Assembly: GCF_015291705.1 (NCBI RefSeq)
Contig: NZ_CP030050.1
Location: 806,001-870,000, forward strand
Reading direction: 5' to 3'
DNA: 64,000 bases
Source: Bradyrhizobium arachidis
Lineage (GTDB): Bacteria; Pseudomonadota; Alphaproteobacteria; Rhizobiales; Xanthobacteraceae
Shown here: piece by piece, positions 17,181 through 25,909 of the stretch
Layout of the letters: each line of letters begins with the position of its first letter
How positions within the stretch are numbered: the first letter of the stretch is position 1
Notes under the pieces: generated by a model
Database searches by the model: none
What the model was told of the DNA's origin: nothing
The model's input: only the letters and a program-made list of their open reading frames with translations
Position numbers and translations under genes: made by a program

Positions 17181-18161
17181 ATGCGGCGCCGGCTGAACCT
17201 CGCCATCCTTGCCTGCGCCGTCCTGCCGGCCGTCGCCGGGCTTGGAGTTGCGCCGGCGCGCGCCGAATATCCCGAGAAAATCATCAAGATCGTGGTGCCC
17301 TTCGCGGCCGGCGGCGGGACCGACATCATTGCGCGAACGACGGCGCAGGAAATCCAGACGGACCTCGGCAAATCCGTCATCATCGAGAACAAGCCGGGCG
17401 CCGGCACCATCATCGGCACCCAGACGGTCGCCACCAGCGATCCCGACGGCTATTCGCTGCTGATGGCGACCTTCGCGCACGCAGTCAATCCGAGCCTGTA
17501 CAACAAGCTGCCGTTCGATCCGCACAAGGATTTCGCGGCGGTCTCGCTGATCGCGCGATCCTTCAATATCGTCGTCGTCAACCCGGCCTCCAAGATCAAC
17601 TCGATCGCCGATCTGATCGCGGAGGCCAAGGCCAATCCGGGCAAGCTCAATTTCGGGACGTTCGGCACCGGCACCTCGGCCCATCTCGCCGGCGAGCTGT
17701 TCAACTCCATGGCGAAGGTCAAGATGACGGCGGTGCCCTACAAGGGCGCGGCGCCTGCGATCAGCGATCTCCTGGGCGGGCAGATCGACGTGATGTTCAC
17801 CACCGTTGCAAGCGCGGCCTCGCTGGTGGCCGCAGGTCAGCTCCGGGCGCTGGCCGTCACCTCCACCGAGCGTTCGGCAGCGTTTCCGCAACTGCCGACC
17901 ATCGCCGAGGCCGGCGTGCCCGGCTACGCTGCCGAGTCCTGGTACGGATTGTACGCTCCGGCCAAGACCCCCGCTCCGGTGATTGCGCGGCTGAACCAGG
18001 CGGTCGCAAAGGCCGTCAAGTCAGGTGGTTTCAAGCAGCTGGAGGCAAACGAAGGCCTCATCATGGTTGGCAGCGCTCCGGAAGAGCTCGATCGCTACGT
18101 CGGGCAGGAGGAGGAGCGCTGGCGCAAGCTGGTCAAGGACGCGAACATCGAGGTGCAATAG
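17181..18161 (+). CDS. TctC/Bug-family periplasmic substrate-binding protein
   Basis: 326 residues from this start. Signal peptide about 1-28 (MRRRLNLAILACAVLPAV... ARA), then the Bug fold beginning EYPEKIIKIVVPFAAGGGTDIIAR and the typical GYSLLMATFAHAVNPSLY and GTSAHLAGELF segments. The start at 17181 has GGAAGGA upstream and gives a canonical signal peptide; an ATG at 17127 with GGGAGG is an alternative. No TctA/TctB permease genes adjoin it, as is common for orphan Bug proteins. It probably captures the acid used by the preceding enzymes. Confidence 0.9.
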   Translation: MRRRLNLAILACAVLPAVAGLGVAPARAEYPEKIIKIVVPFAAGGGTDIIARTTAQEIQTDLGKSVIIENKPGAGTIIGTQTVATSDPDGYSLLMATFAHAVNPSLYNKLPFDPHKDFAAVSLIARSFNIVVVNPASKINSIADLIAEAKANPGKLNFGTFGTGTSAHLAGELFNSMAKVKMTAVPYKGAAPAISDLLGGQIDVMFTTVASAASLVAAGQLRALAVTSTERSAAFPQLPTIAEAGVPGYAAESWYGLYAPAKTPAPVIARLNQAVAKAVKSGGFKQLEANEGLIMVGSAPEELDRYVGQEEERWRKLVKDANIEVQ

Positions 18162-18224
18162 GTTCGGCACTCCGAGCCGGTACTCGCTTCGGCGCCCGGG
18201 TCAGCTCCACGCTGCCGCCAGCGC

Positions 18225-18551
18225 TCAGCGCAGACCCTGTTCGTCGATGAGAATGCGATGGATCTCGATGCGCTCCGGCAGTTCGATCAGGAATTCCGGA
18301 TCGCGCGCGAGATGATGCACCTTGGTCGGCTCGCCCTTGGTGAATGCCGTCATTGCCATGATATCGGCCCAGTAGGAGATGGTCGTGAACCACGTCTCCT
18401 CGTCACGGTCCTCGCGCAACTGCTGCACGCCGAGCGCCGTCTTCATCAGCGGGGGAATGCCCTCGGCTTGCAGATAGGCCTGGTAGGCGTCAGCGACGTC
18501 GCGGCGGGTCCGGCCGCGCCAGATGCGCGCGATGGTCGGCTTGGTTGGCAT
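18225..18551 (-). CDS. Small protein resembling the antibiotic-biosynthesis-monooxygenase (ABM) fold
   Basis: 108 residues. The start PTKPTIARIWRGRTRRDVADAYQAYL and the later TWFTTISYWADIMAMTAF and DPEFLIELPERIEIHRIL resemble dimeric alpha/beta ABM-superfamily proteins. No signal peptide. Function unknown; the fold includes quinol monooxygenases and stress proteins. It converges with the TctC gene, leaving about 60 bases. A dispersed repeat lies just upstream of its start. Confidence 0.65.
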   Translation of the reverse strand: MPTKPTIARIWRGRTRRDVADAYQAYLQAEGIPPLMKTALGVQQLREDRDEETWFTTISYWADIMAMTAFTKGEPTKVHHLARDPEFLIELPERIEIHRILIDEQGLR

Positions 18552-18595
18552 ATGAATTCCCTTCCGTGCGTGGAACCCGAGGGCCGATCAACCTA

Positions 18596-18693
18596 GAGCA
18601 TGATCCGGAAAAGTGCGCAGCGGTTTTCCGAAAAGATCATGCTCAAACAACAACCTAAAGCGCGATGACGATTCATCCTGATCTCGTCGCGCT
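18596..18693. repeat. Dispersed palindromic repeat, copy A
   Basis: About 98 bp starting GAGCATGATCCGGAAAAGTG, with arms CGGAAAA/TTTTCCG and a second hairpin AAGCGCGATGACGA...TCGTCGCGCTT. It is nearly identical to 43042-43140. It lies upstream of the ABM-like gene. Confidence 0.85.
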
Positions 18694-18862
18694 TCAAGCC
18701 AAATGCCGTAGCCCCGGCATCAGTTCACATCGTCCGGTGCAGTGTTTCGTCGCAGTCCCAAGGTGAGGACGGCAGGGGTGGGGATTTCCGGCGCCACGCG
18801 GGAACTTCCCACTTTTTCCCGACGTTGATCATGCGGCTCCCAGAAGCCGTTGGCCCGACGCG

Positions 18863-19081
18863 ATGAAAAACTTTTCCAACGCCGCATTTTCCCCCGAGGT
18901 GATCGAGCTCATGACCGCCGCCCTGGAAGCTGCGGTTGCGACCCTGCCGGAGCCCGTGCATTCCTCGCATGTCAACGCGCTCGCCGAATCCATCCTGCGC
19001 ACGGCAAGTGCGGGCCAACGTAACGTCGCTGATCTCCAGAGGATCGCCTTGATGGAGCTGCAGCTGGCGCCGCGCAAGTGA
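18863..19081 (+). CDS. Small hypothetical protein
   Basis: 72 residues: MKNFSNAAFSPEVIELM, then a helical, Ala/Leu-rich body ending in LMELQLAPRK. No signal peptide, membrane segment or cysteine. The spacing of hydrophobic residues fits two or three helices. It resembles short conserved hypotheticals I associate with Bradyrhizobium, but I cannot name a family. No good ribosome-binding site is seen just upstream. Confidence 0.5.
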   Translation: MKNFSNAAFSPEVIELMTAALEAAVATLPEPVHSSHVNALAESILRTASAGQRNVADLQRIALMELQLAPRK

Positions 19082-19152
19082 TGAAGCCGACATGAAGACG
19101 ACAGCTGCGGTCACCGCAGCCGGCTGAATCCCTGGTTGCTCCGGCTATTCCG

Positions 19153-19506
19153 CTACGGATCGCGGGTCAGCTCCACGCCGTCGACCACCATCTTCCATGT
19201 CCCTGCATCCTGATGAGGCGGCGTCGACACCTCGAAGGTCGTCGAAATGAATGGAACTCCGACGACGAAATTGTCGCCCTCGAACCGCCGCAGCGGGGCC
19301 TTGATGGTCGTCGAGGCCTCGCCGATCGCGGTGCCGTGCCTGACGCGCTTGTAGCGGACCATCCCGTCCTTGGTGAGCTCGACATCCATCGCCGGCGCAT
19401 GCCACTCGCCGACATAAGCGGCCTTGTCCTCCGGCACCGGCTGTCCGCACGCCGTCAGCATCGGCAGTGCCGCAACCAGAACCACCACGGAAATTTGCTT
19501 TCTCAT
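19153..19506 (-). CDS. Small lipoprotein
   Basis: 117 residues from the ATG at 19506. The N-terminus MRKQISVVVLVAALPMLTACG is a type II signal peptide with lipobox LTAC (Cys20), so the protein should be membrane-anchored by lipid. The mature part has a beta-rich look (VGEWHAPAMDVELTKDGMVRYKR, FVVGVPFISTTFEV). Function unknown. The open frame continues upstream to 19575 through a dispersed element, but those residues are not needed for the signal peptide. Confidence 0.75.
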   Translation of the reverse strand: MRKQISVVVLVAALPMLTACGQPVPEDKAAYVGEWHAPAMDVELTKDGMVRYKRVRHGTAIGEASTTIKAPLRRFEGDNFVVGVPFISTTFEVSTPPHQDAGTWKMVVDGVELTRDP

Positions 19507-19512
19507 GTTTCG

Positions 19513-19576
19513 CTCGACCACGGGAGGTGTCGCGGAAAATGCGACAGTGCCCATCTTCGTCGGCCAGCGCGCCATT
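19513..19576 (+). repeat. Dispersed element, copy 3 (diverged)
   Basis: Contains GTGTCGCGGAAAATGCGACAGTGCCCATC then GCGCGCCATT in the same order as 11392-11463 and 12331-12405. Here it lies upstream of a minus-strand gene, so its orientation relative to the gene is reversed. Confidence 0.55.
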
Positions 19577-19736
19577 CGGGTTCAAGAGCGACGGTCGCCG
19601 TTCGCCGTACATGCCGGCCTCGAACCGCGATCGGGATGAAGCGTTCGCGCGGTTACGGTTGTCGTTTGCGCATGATCTCTCGCAAAACTGCGTCGCGCTT
19701 TTGCGCTGACGCGGCCCTTCAGGCCCGGATCACGCT

Positions 19737-21542
19737 TTAATGCGGGCTAGGTTCAAATGAGCTGGCCCGTGTCCGCAATTCGTCCCTGATACGATCGAGC
19801 ACGCTCTCATACTCACGCGTTTCGGTCTGCCGGAACAGCCGCATGCTGGGGTACCAGGGGCTGTCGGTGCGGTCGAGCAGCCAGCGATAGTCGGGCGTCC
19901 ATGGCAACAGAAGCCAGGTTGGACGGCCAAGGGCGCCGGCGAGATGGGCGATGCTGGTGTCGACGGTGATCACGAGATCAAGACAGCTCATCAAGGCGGC
20001 GGTCTCGGTGAAATCGGTGAGCTCGGCGGTCAGGTCGACAATGTCGTTTCTCTCCCGCAGCACCGCGGCGTCGCTCGGGCGCGGCCCCTTCTGGAGGCTG
20101 ACAAAGGTGGCATCGACGTCGAGGATACGGGACAGCGTCCGCAGCGGTATCGAGCGCGCGTGATCGTTGACGTGGGTCGGATCGCCGGACCAGGCGAGAC
20201 CGACCCGGAGCCTGGTTCGAGGACCAAGACGATTGTCCCAGGCCTGAATACGGTCGTCCGGTGGCGAGGCCAGATACGGCATGTCCGCCGGGATCGTATC
20301 GAGGCGGGTGCCGAAGGCGAGCGGAAGGCTGGATATCGGGCAGTGCAAATCGAAATGCGGCAGCGCGCCTGCAGCCGACATCGGGACGTGGTGGGATACG
20401 CCGCTCAGACCCGACATCAGCCGACGCAGCGGGTCCTGAACGGCAAGAATAACGCGCGCCCCCCGCGCCGCCAGCATGGGGACGTAGCGGACGAAGTGAA
20501 TGGTGTCCCCCAGTCCCTCGTCCGCAGCGACCAGGATCGTCTTTCCTTCGATGTCTTCGCCACCGAGCCACATCGGTTGCACAAAGCGGGCGTATTTTGC
20601 CGAAGGCAGTTTCAATCGGGTCTGGTGCCCGCGCCAGCCGGCTTCGAAATCGCCTGTCAGGAGATGAGCCAGGGCCACATTCCAGTCTGTCACCGTATCA
20701 TTCAGCCCGAGCGCCTTCATGTGATCGGTCAGCGCGAAGACCTCGTCGAAGCGATGCAGCTGGAACAGCGTGGTCAGCTTGTTGTTGAAGGCGGCCAGCA
20801 GGCGCGGCTCTATCGCAATGGCTTTTTCGAACCATGCCAGCGCCTCTTCATCCCTGCCGAGCCGGCGCAGCGAAAGGCCGAGATTGTTGCAGGTGTCGGC
20901 CTTGTCGGGAGCGAGCTGGTGCGCCCGCTTGCCCTCGGTCGCGGACTCCTCGAACCGCTTCAGGCTGTAGAGGATCCATGCGCGCGCGTGCACCGTCGGG
21001 GCATGGTTCGGGAACAGCCTGTCGCTGAGGTCCAGATGCGCGATGGCTTCCTCGTTCCGTCCGAGATTGTGGAGAAGAATCCCGCTCTTGCGCAGGGTGT
21101 CATGATGCTGCGGATCGAGCTTGAGTGCGTGTTCGAAGCTCGCCAGGGCTTGATCGAGGCGCGAGAGCTGAGAGAGGATGTCGCCGCGCTGACGCCACAA
21201 GCCGGCGTCGTCAGGCCGAAGCTGGATCGCCTTGTCGAGGACGTTGAGCGCCTCCTCGAAGCGCCCGTGCTGCTGCAATGCCGTTCCGAAGCTTGCAAGA
21301 TATTCGGGCTTGGGCGCTCGACGGATCGCGCGGACGATCCACTCCAGGGCGTCATTGTAGTGCTTGTCGTGGAGAAACAGCAGGCCCATCAGATGCTGGG
21401 CGTCCGTGTGCTCCGCATCGATCGTGAGGGCCTGCTCGCAGCAAGCACGCGCGTCGAGATGCCGTCCGGCCCGGAGATGCTGAAGGCCCGCTTCGCAATA
21501 AGCGGCTGGTGTTTCCATCGCTGGCACGTTGTGGGCTGTCAT
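19737..21542 (-). CDS. TPR-repeat protein with glycosyltransferase-like C-terminal domain
   Basis: 601 residues from the ATG at 21542. At least seven tetratricopeptide units fill about residues 10-285 (AAYCEAGLQHLRAGRHLDAR, ALEWIVRAIRRAPKPEYL and others). The C-terminal half (about 320-590) resembles GT9/GT41-type Rossmann domains: LVAADEGLGDTIHFVRYVPML, VGLAWSGDPTHVNDHARSIPL, VITVDTSIAHLAGALGRPTWLLLP. Such proteins in rhizobia are presumed cytoplasmic glycosyltransferases or glycan-linked scaffolds. The frame continues upstream to 22085 antisense to the next gene and is not used. Confidence 0.85.
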   Translation of the reverse strand: MTAHNVPAMETPAAYCEAGLQHLRAGRHLDARACCEQALTIDAEHTDAQHLMGLLFLHDKHYNDALEWIVRAIRRAPKPEYLASFGTALQQHGRFEEALNVLDKAIQLRPDDAGLWRQRGDILSQLSRLDQALASFEHALKLDPQHHDTLRKSGILLHNLGRNEEAIAHLDLSDRLFPNHAPTVHARAWILYSLKRFEESATEGKRAHQLAPDKADTCNNLGLSLRRLGRDEEALAWFEKAIAIEPRLLAAFNNKLTTLFQLHRFDEVFALTDHMKALGLNDTVTDWNVALAHLLTGDFEAGWRGHQTRLKLPSAKYARFVQPMWLGGEDIEGKTILVAADEGLGDTIHFVRYVPMLAARGARVILAVQDPLRRLMSGLSGVSHHVPMSAAGALPHFDLHCPISSLPLAFGTRLDTIPADMPYLASPPDDRIQAWDNRLGPRTRLRVGLAWSGDPTHVNDHARSIPLRTLSRILDVDATFVSLQKGPRPSDAAVLRERNDIVDLTAELTDFTETAALMSCLDLVITVDTSIAHLAGALGRPTWLLLPWTPDYRWLLDRTDSPWYPSMRLFRQTETREYESVLDRIRDELRTRASSFEPSPH

Positions 21543-21698
21543 TGAGCTCTTGCTGGCGGCGCGGCGCTTGCGATGTCCGGCCAATTCATGAGTTTCGACG
21601 TTGAGGCCGGCAAAAATGCATGATTCTGGTGATGGTAGAAAGCTGGGCAGCCGACGGTTACGATCTCCTTCACAAGCCTCGCGCAAGGAGACTGACGC

Positions 21699-22139
21699 GT
21701 GATCGAACACATTCTCAGATTCATGACGCTTGGCACGGTCATCGTCGGCATGGCGGCGATCTATGCGGCGCTTCATACCAACAACCGGCGCCTGGGCGCG
21801 GACATCTTCCTGCGATACTCCGACCGGGTCTCCGACCTGCGGCGCCGCCTTCCGGTCGCAGTGTTCCTCGAGCGAGGGGCTGCCGGCGACCTCGAGATCA
21901 CGGCGGAAGAGCACCGGGCCGTACATGAGATCATCCACGCGATCTTCGAGCTCTACGAGCTCAAGGTGCATGGCTTCTTTCCGGCGGAGATATGGAAGAT
22001 CAGGGAGCCCGACATCGAAAGGCTGCTGTCGCTGCCGGTGTTTCAGCGGGAGCTGGCAAGCCTGCAAGCCCGATATGCCAGACATCCGCGCCTGGCGGCC
22101 TGGCTCGAGAAGATCAGGAGGCAGTCAGAGATGGCCTGA
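21699..22139 (+). CDS. Hypothetical membrane-anchored protein
   Basis: 146 residues with one N-terminal membrane helix (about 6-26, ILRFMTLGTVIVGMAAIYAAL), then a mostly helical cytoplasmic domain rich in Glu, Arg and Leu. The GTG start has AAGGAG nine bases upstream. I recognise no family. It is divergent from the TPR gene (156-base gap). Confidence 0.65.
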   Translation: MIEHILRFMTLGTVIVGMAAIYAALHTNNRRLGADIFLRYSDRVSDLRRRLPVAVFLERGAAGDLEITAEEHRAVHEIIHAIFELYELKVHGFFPAEIWKIREPDIERLLSLPVFQRELASLQARYARHPRLAAWLEKIRRQSEMA

Positions 22140-22159
22140 CCTGTGTGTCGGCGATTGCC

Positions 22160-23182
22160 TCACCGCCATCCGAGCGCCGGCGCGACATGGGTCAGGATCG
22201 CCTCGAGCGCATGCGCGCAGTAGTCGACACCGAGCTGGTTCGGGATCGTCAGCAGCAGCGTGTCGGCCTCGGCGATCGCCTCGTCCTGCCGCAGCTGCTC
22301 GATCAACACGTCCGGCTCGGCGGCATAGGAGCGGCCGAAGATCGCGCGGGTGTGCGGGTCGATGAAGCCGATCTGGTCTTCGCCGCCGCGTTCGCCGCCG
22401 AAATAGGCGCGGTCGCGATCGTCCATCAGCGCGAAGATGCTGCGGCTCACCGACACGCGCGGCTCGCGGCTGTGGCCGGCTTCCTTCCATGCGGCGCGGT
22501 AGCTACGAATCTGCGCGGCCTGCTGCACGTGAAAGGCTTCGCCGGTCTCGTCGTTCTTCAGCGTCGAGCTCTGCAAATTCATGCCGAGCCTGGCCGCCCA
22601 CACCGCGGTCGCGTTCGAGCCGGCGCCCCACCAGATGCGCTCGCGCAGGCCCTGCGAATGCGGCTCGATGCGCAGGAGGCCCGGCGGATTGGGGAACATC
22701 GGCTGCGGATTGGGCTCGGCAAAACCTTCGCCGCGCAACAGGTCGAGGAACACTTCGGCGTGGCGGCGGCCCATGTCGGCATCGCTCTGCCCCTCGGCCG
22801 GGCGATAGCCGAAGTAACGCCAGCCGTCGATCACCTGCTCGGGCGAGCCGCGGCTGATGCCGAGCTGGAGCCGCCCGCCGGCGATGAGATCGGCGCTTCC
22901 CGCGTCCTCCACCATGTAGAGCGGGTTCTCGTAGCGCATGTCGATCACGGCCGTGCCGATCTCGATCCTGCTGGTTTTCGCGCCGACGGCGGCGAGCAGG
23001 GGGAAGGGCGAGGCCAGCTGACGCGCGAAGTGGTGCACGCGAAAATAGGCGCCGTCCGCGCCGAGCTGTTCCGCCGCGACCGCAAGCTCGATCGATTGCA
23101 GCAGCGTGTCCGCCGCCGAGCGCGTCTGCGATTGCGGCGAGGGCGTCCAGTGCCCGAAGGAGAGGAATCCGATCTTTTTCAT
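22160..23182 (-). CDS. LLM-class flavin-dependent oxidoreductase
   Basis: 340-residue luciferase-like TIM-barrel flavoprotein. It begins KKIGFLSFGHWTP and contains EQLGADGAYFRVHHFARQLASPFPLLAAVGAKT, IEIGTAVIDMRYENPLYMVEDAGSADLIAGGRLQLGISRGSPEQV, all typical. It would use reduced flavin (or F420 in some relatives) to oxidise an unknown substrate. It starts 9 bases after the AraC regulator ends, so the two form an operon. Confidence 0.9.
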   Translation of the reverse strand: MKKIGFLSFGHWTPSPQSQTRSAADTLLQSIELAVAAEQLGADGAYFRVHHFARQLASPFPLLAAVGAKTSRIEIGTAVIDMRYENPLYMVEDAGSADLIAGGRLQLGISRGSPEQVIDGWRYFGYRPAEGQSDADMGRRHAEVFLDLLRGEGFAEPNPQPMFPNPPGLLRIEPHSQGLRERIWWGAGSNATAVWAARLGMNLQSSTLKNDETGEAFHVQQAAQIRSYRAAWKEAGHSREPRVSVSRSIFALMDDRDRAYFGGERGGEDQIGFIDPHTRAIFGRSYAAEPDVLIEQLRQDEAIAEADTLLLTIPNQLGVDYCAHALEAILTHVAPALGWR

Positions 23183-23191
23183 GGGAGCAAT

Positions 23192-24310
23192 TTAGGGATG
23201 GTCGCGGCGATTTGCGATGGGCCTCTCGGAGGAAACCTGCTCACGATCTGGCCCGTCGCCTGCGTCGTGGTCCCGTTCGGGGGTGCCCAGGACGCGCCAT
23301 TGCCTTGGCGTCATTCCGGTCCAGCGCTTGAAGGCGTGAGTGAATGCGCTGACTTCTCCGTAGCCGAGCAGCCAGGCGGTTTGCGAAATAGGCAGTTCAT
23401 CGTTCTTCAGATAGCTCTTGGCGAGGTCGATCTTCATCTCGTCAAGGATGCCGCTGAAGGTCAATCCCTCCAGAGCGAGGCGCCGCACCAGCGTGCGATG
23501 GCTCATGCCTAAGCGGCGGGCGATCTCTTCGACCCGTGCCTCACGATGCGGGAGCAATGGGGCGATTGCATTCTCGACGCTCGATCTGAGCGAGACTCCG
23601 CCGGATTTCCGGTGTGCAAGTGCCTGCTCGCAATACGTCACCAGCAGGTCGTTCAGATAGTGGTCAGCACTTTCGATCGCCATCGGTCCCACGGATACCG
23701 GGAAAGCGATCTCATCGACATCGGACCCGAACTCGATCTCGCAGCCCAGGAACGACCTGACCTCCGTGGGCGTCGTTCGACGGCGATGCACCATTTTGAG
23801 CCGGCTCGGGATCAGGCGGCGATTGGTCAGGACGCGGTTCATGCGAATGATTGAGGTCAGCCAGAATTCGATCTGGTGCCGATCCGAGCGCCGTTCCACA
23901 CCGACATATTTCAGCGTGATCGTCATCTCTTTCGCGGCGAATTGCAGCGAAATCCCCTCGTTGGCGAGACGGCAATAGCGCTCGGCCTTTGCGAAGGCTT
24001 CCGCGATCGTCCCGGAGGATGCGGCCACGTAATAGAGCAGGCCAATTTCACGAAGGTCGAAGTCGCGTGCCAAGTGGAAACCGAGGCTGTCGTCCTGCAA
24101 CGCCTCGGCCCCAAGTTCCAGGAACCTGATCTGGCTCTCGGCGCTCAGGCGAGCCTTGCGATCCTCGATCTGCTTGAGAGTCAATCCAGCCTTGGACAAA
24201 AGACTGTTTGCCTCGATGCCGGCGTCGTGCAGGCGTGCCCATACCAGGCGGGCGATTCCGCCGGTCGCACTGGGCATTGTTTCAAAATGGGGCGAATGGG
24301 CAGCCGGCAC
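23192..24310 (-). CDS. AraC-family transcriptional regulator (Arabinose_bd/OruR type)
   Basis: Up to 372 residues. The N-terminal sensor domain (about 20-215) is of the ornithine/virulence-regulator type (LGFHLARDFDLREIGLLYYVAASSGTIAEAF). The C-terminal double helix-turn-helix (about 255-345) has VEEIARRLGMSHRTLVRRLALEGLTF and AWLLGYGEVSAFTHAFKRWTGMTP. The start shown is GTG; an ATG 33 bases downstream (24277) is equally plausible. The last 28 residues are polar and probably disordered. It likely controls the adjoining LLM oxidoreductase. Confidence 0.9.
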   Translation of the reverse strand: MPAAHSPHFETMPSATGGIARLVWARLHDAGIEANSLLSKAGLTLKQIEDRKARLSAESQIRFLELGAEALQDDSLGFHLARDFDLREIGLLYYVAASSGTIAEAFAKAERYCRLANEGISLQFAAKEMTITLKYVGVERRSDRHQIEFWLTSIIRMNRVLTNRRLIPSRLKMVHRRRTTPTEVRSFLGCEIEFGSDVDEIAFPVSVGPMAIESADHYLNDLLVTYCEQALAHRKSGGVSLRSSVENAIAPLLPHREARVEEIARRLGMSHRTLVRRLALEGLTFSGILDEMKIDLAKSYLKNDELPISQTAWLLGYGEVSAFTHAFKRWTGMTPRQWRVLGTPERDHDAGDGPDREQVSSERPIANRRDHP

Positions 24311-24498
24311 ACCGAACCCTTTCGTCGTTGCCGCTGCGGACCTCGCGCATTGGGCTCGCCGATCGTGATGGCGGCATGAAAAATCAACTTATTGGCTCAC
24401 GATAACAAGAAACCCGGGGGGCGTGTGACTTAAATCGCTTGTCTACCCCGAGACTGGTCTTGCGTTCTCGGGGCAGCCCCCTTTCCCCGAAAGCTACG

Positions 24499-24846
24499 AT
24501 GGCCTTGATGTCCAGCAGTGACGGCGTCGCGCCGCCCATCAACGTGAAGATATTGCGAGGGTACGGAAAGTTGCTCGGACTTCCCAATATCGCCCATGGC
24601 TCGCGGGTGGTTGCGCTCGAACGTGTCGGGGACTGTGAGATCAGCATGTTCGAAGCGCTGGGAGCGGGCTTGCCCGAGAGCCCGTTGTTCTGGATAGAGC
24701 TGTTCGACCTTCGCGTTCATGCGTCACGCGACAGTCGCGGCTGCCATAACATGAGCGATGCGGTCGCAACGTTCGAGGATTTTGCCTCGCAAGCGCACCG
24801 TTTGGCGGAGCCATCGCTGTGTACTGCCGTCGAAACGGCAGGCTGA
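24499..24846 (+). CDS. Hypothetical protein
   Basis: 115 residues from the ATG at 24499; a TTG-initiated frame reaches 24439. Sequence such as KILRGYGKLLGLPNIAHGSRVVALERVGDCEISMFEAL and LFWIELFDLRVHASRDSRGC looks like a real folded protein, but I do not know the family. No signal peptide. It ends 36 bases before the probable start of the DUF1488-like gene, so the two may form a pair. Confidence 0.45.
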   Translation: MALMSSSDGVAPPINVKILRGYGKLLGLPNIAHGSRVVALERVGDCEISMFEALGAGLPESPLFWIELFDLRVHASRDSRGCHNMSDAVATFEDFASQAHRLAEPSLCTAVETAG

Positions 24847-24882
24847 CAATTGCCGCGTCCACTGGGAGTTCCCGACAAAGCC

Positions 24883-25230
24883 GTGCCGCTGACCCGCGGC
24901 CGGCCTCCGCGGTACGACGCCAAGCGAATGGCATTCCTGTTTACGATGATGCACGGCGCAAACATCGTCGATTGCGAGATCAGCAGCAGTGCGCTGGATG
25001 ATCTCGACCACACGAAAGGCACGCTGCCGGGCGAAAGGCAGGCCCAGTTCATGCGCCTGCGCGAAACGGTCGAGCGCGTTGCGTCAGTCGCGTTCGAGCA
25101 GGGCAAGCGCAAGGGCGAACCGGTGCGCATCTTTTCCAAACAGTCAAGGCGCTGTGACGACCGATGGAACGCCGCAGCGTTTTTGAAGCCGCCGGCCTTC
25201 AGGCGTACGCGACCCAGCCGCGGAAGGTGA
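24883..25230 (+). CDS. DUF1488-like protein
   Basis: 115 residues from a GTG at 24883 (VPLTRGRPPRYDAKRMAFLF); a TTG at 24850 is possible. The order (start LTRG.PPRYDA, then hydrophobic strand, FMRLRETVERVASVAFEQGKRKGEPVRIF) resembles the short DUF1488 family. The C-terminal 25 residues run past the conserved part and overlap the end of the convergent methyltransferase gene. Function unknown. Confidence 0.55.
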   Translation: MPLTRGRPPRYDAKRMAFLFTMMHGANIVDCEISSSALDDLDHTKGTLPGERQAQFMRLRETVERVASVAFEQGKRKGEPVRIFSKQSRRCDDRWNAAAFLKPPAFRRTRPSRGR

Positions 25231-25909
25231 AGCCCGTGTAGAACAGGGATGCGCCCGAGAAGCCGGCCTGACGCAAGATCAATTCATCCTGCTCCGGCGC
25301 CAGAATGCTCAATTGCCCATCGACCGCTTTTCGCGCGGCCACCGCCTTGTCGGGTTCGACGCCGGATGCGGCGAGGTAAGCGGAATATCGCGAGAGCCAG
25401 ATCGGCCGCTCATCGTCGCCGTCGGGAATGCTGAAATGGGCCGCTACGAACGGAGCGCCCGGCTTGAGCCGGCGGCGGATTTCGGAGGCGATGCGACGCC
25501 GTTCCTCCGAGCGCACGAAGTGCAGGGTCAACAGGCAGGCGGCGCCGTCGAACGGCCCCGCCGGCGCATCGTCGATATAGCCTTGATGCAGCTGCGCGCG
25601 CGACGCAAGCGGACCCAGCGTTTGCCTGGCGAGATCGAGCATCGCCGCCGACGGGTCCACGCCGTCGAAATTCCAGCGCGGCTGCGCCTGCGCAAAGGCC
25701 CTCAATTCCAGGCCGCCGCCGGCGCCGAGAACGAGCACCTTTGCATCTTCGGGCGCGCGCTCGGCCAGAAGGATCGCCGCCATGGACAGCATGGAATTGT
25801 AGCCGGGAACGAACCGCGGCGGTCCTTCCGTATATTTCGCCACCATTTGCGGATCGGCGAACGCGCTTTGAATGTCGGTCACGATGCTGTCCTGTTGAAT
25901 GGAGTCCAT
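25199..25909 (-). CDS. Class I SAM-dependent methyltransferase
   Basis: 236 residues. Rossmann core with motif I VLVLGAGGGLELRAFAQ (about 59-75), then NFDGVDPSAAMLDLARQ and a post-motif region GAACLLTLHFVRSEERRRI. Resembles small-molecule methyltransferases; substrate unknown. The ATG at 25909 overlaps the rrf2 stop (TGATG), so the two are translationally coupled and the regulator probably controls this gene. The longer upstream frame is antisense/out-of-gene sequence. Confidence 0.88.
   Translation of the reverse strand: MDSIQQDSIVTDIQSAFADPQMVAKYTEGPPRFVPGYNSMLSMAAILLAERAPEDAKVLVLGAGGGLELRAFAQAQPRWNFDGVDPSAAMLDLARQTLGPLASRAQLHQGYIDDAPAGPFDGAACLLTLHFVRSEERRRIASEIRRRLKPGAPFVAAHFSIPDGDDERPIWLSRYSAYLAASGVEPDKAVAARKAVDGQLSILAPEQDELILRQAGFSGASLFYTGFTFRGWVAYA

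Noticed and set aside
21543..22085. Upstream extension of the TPR protein
   Set aside because: It runs antisense through the 146-residue plus-strand gene and lacks TPR sequence; the repeat domain begins just after 21542.
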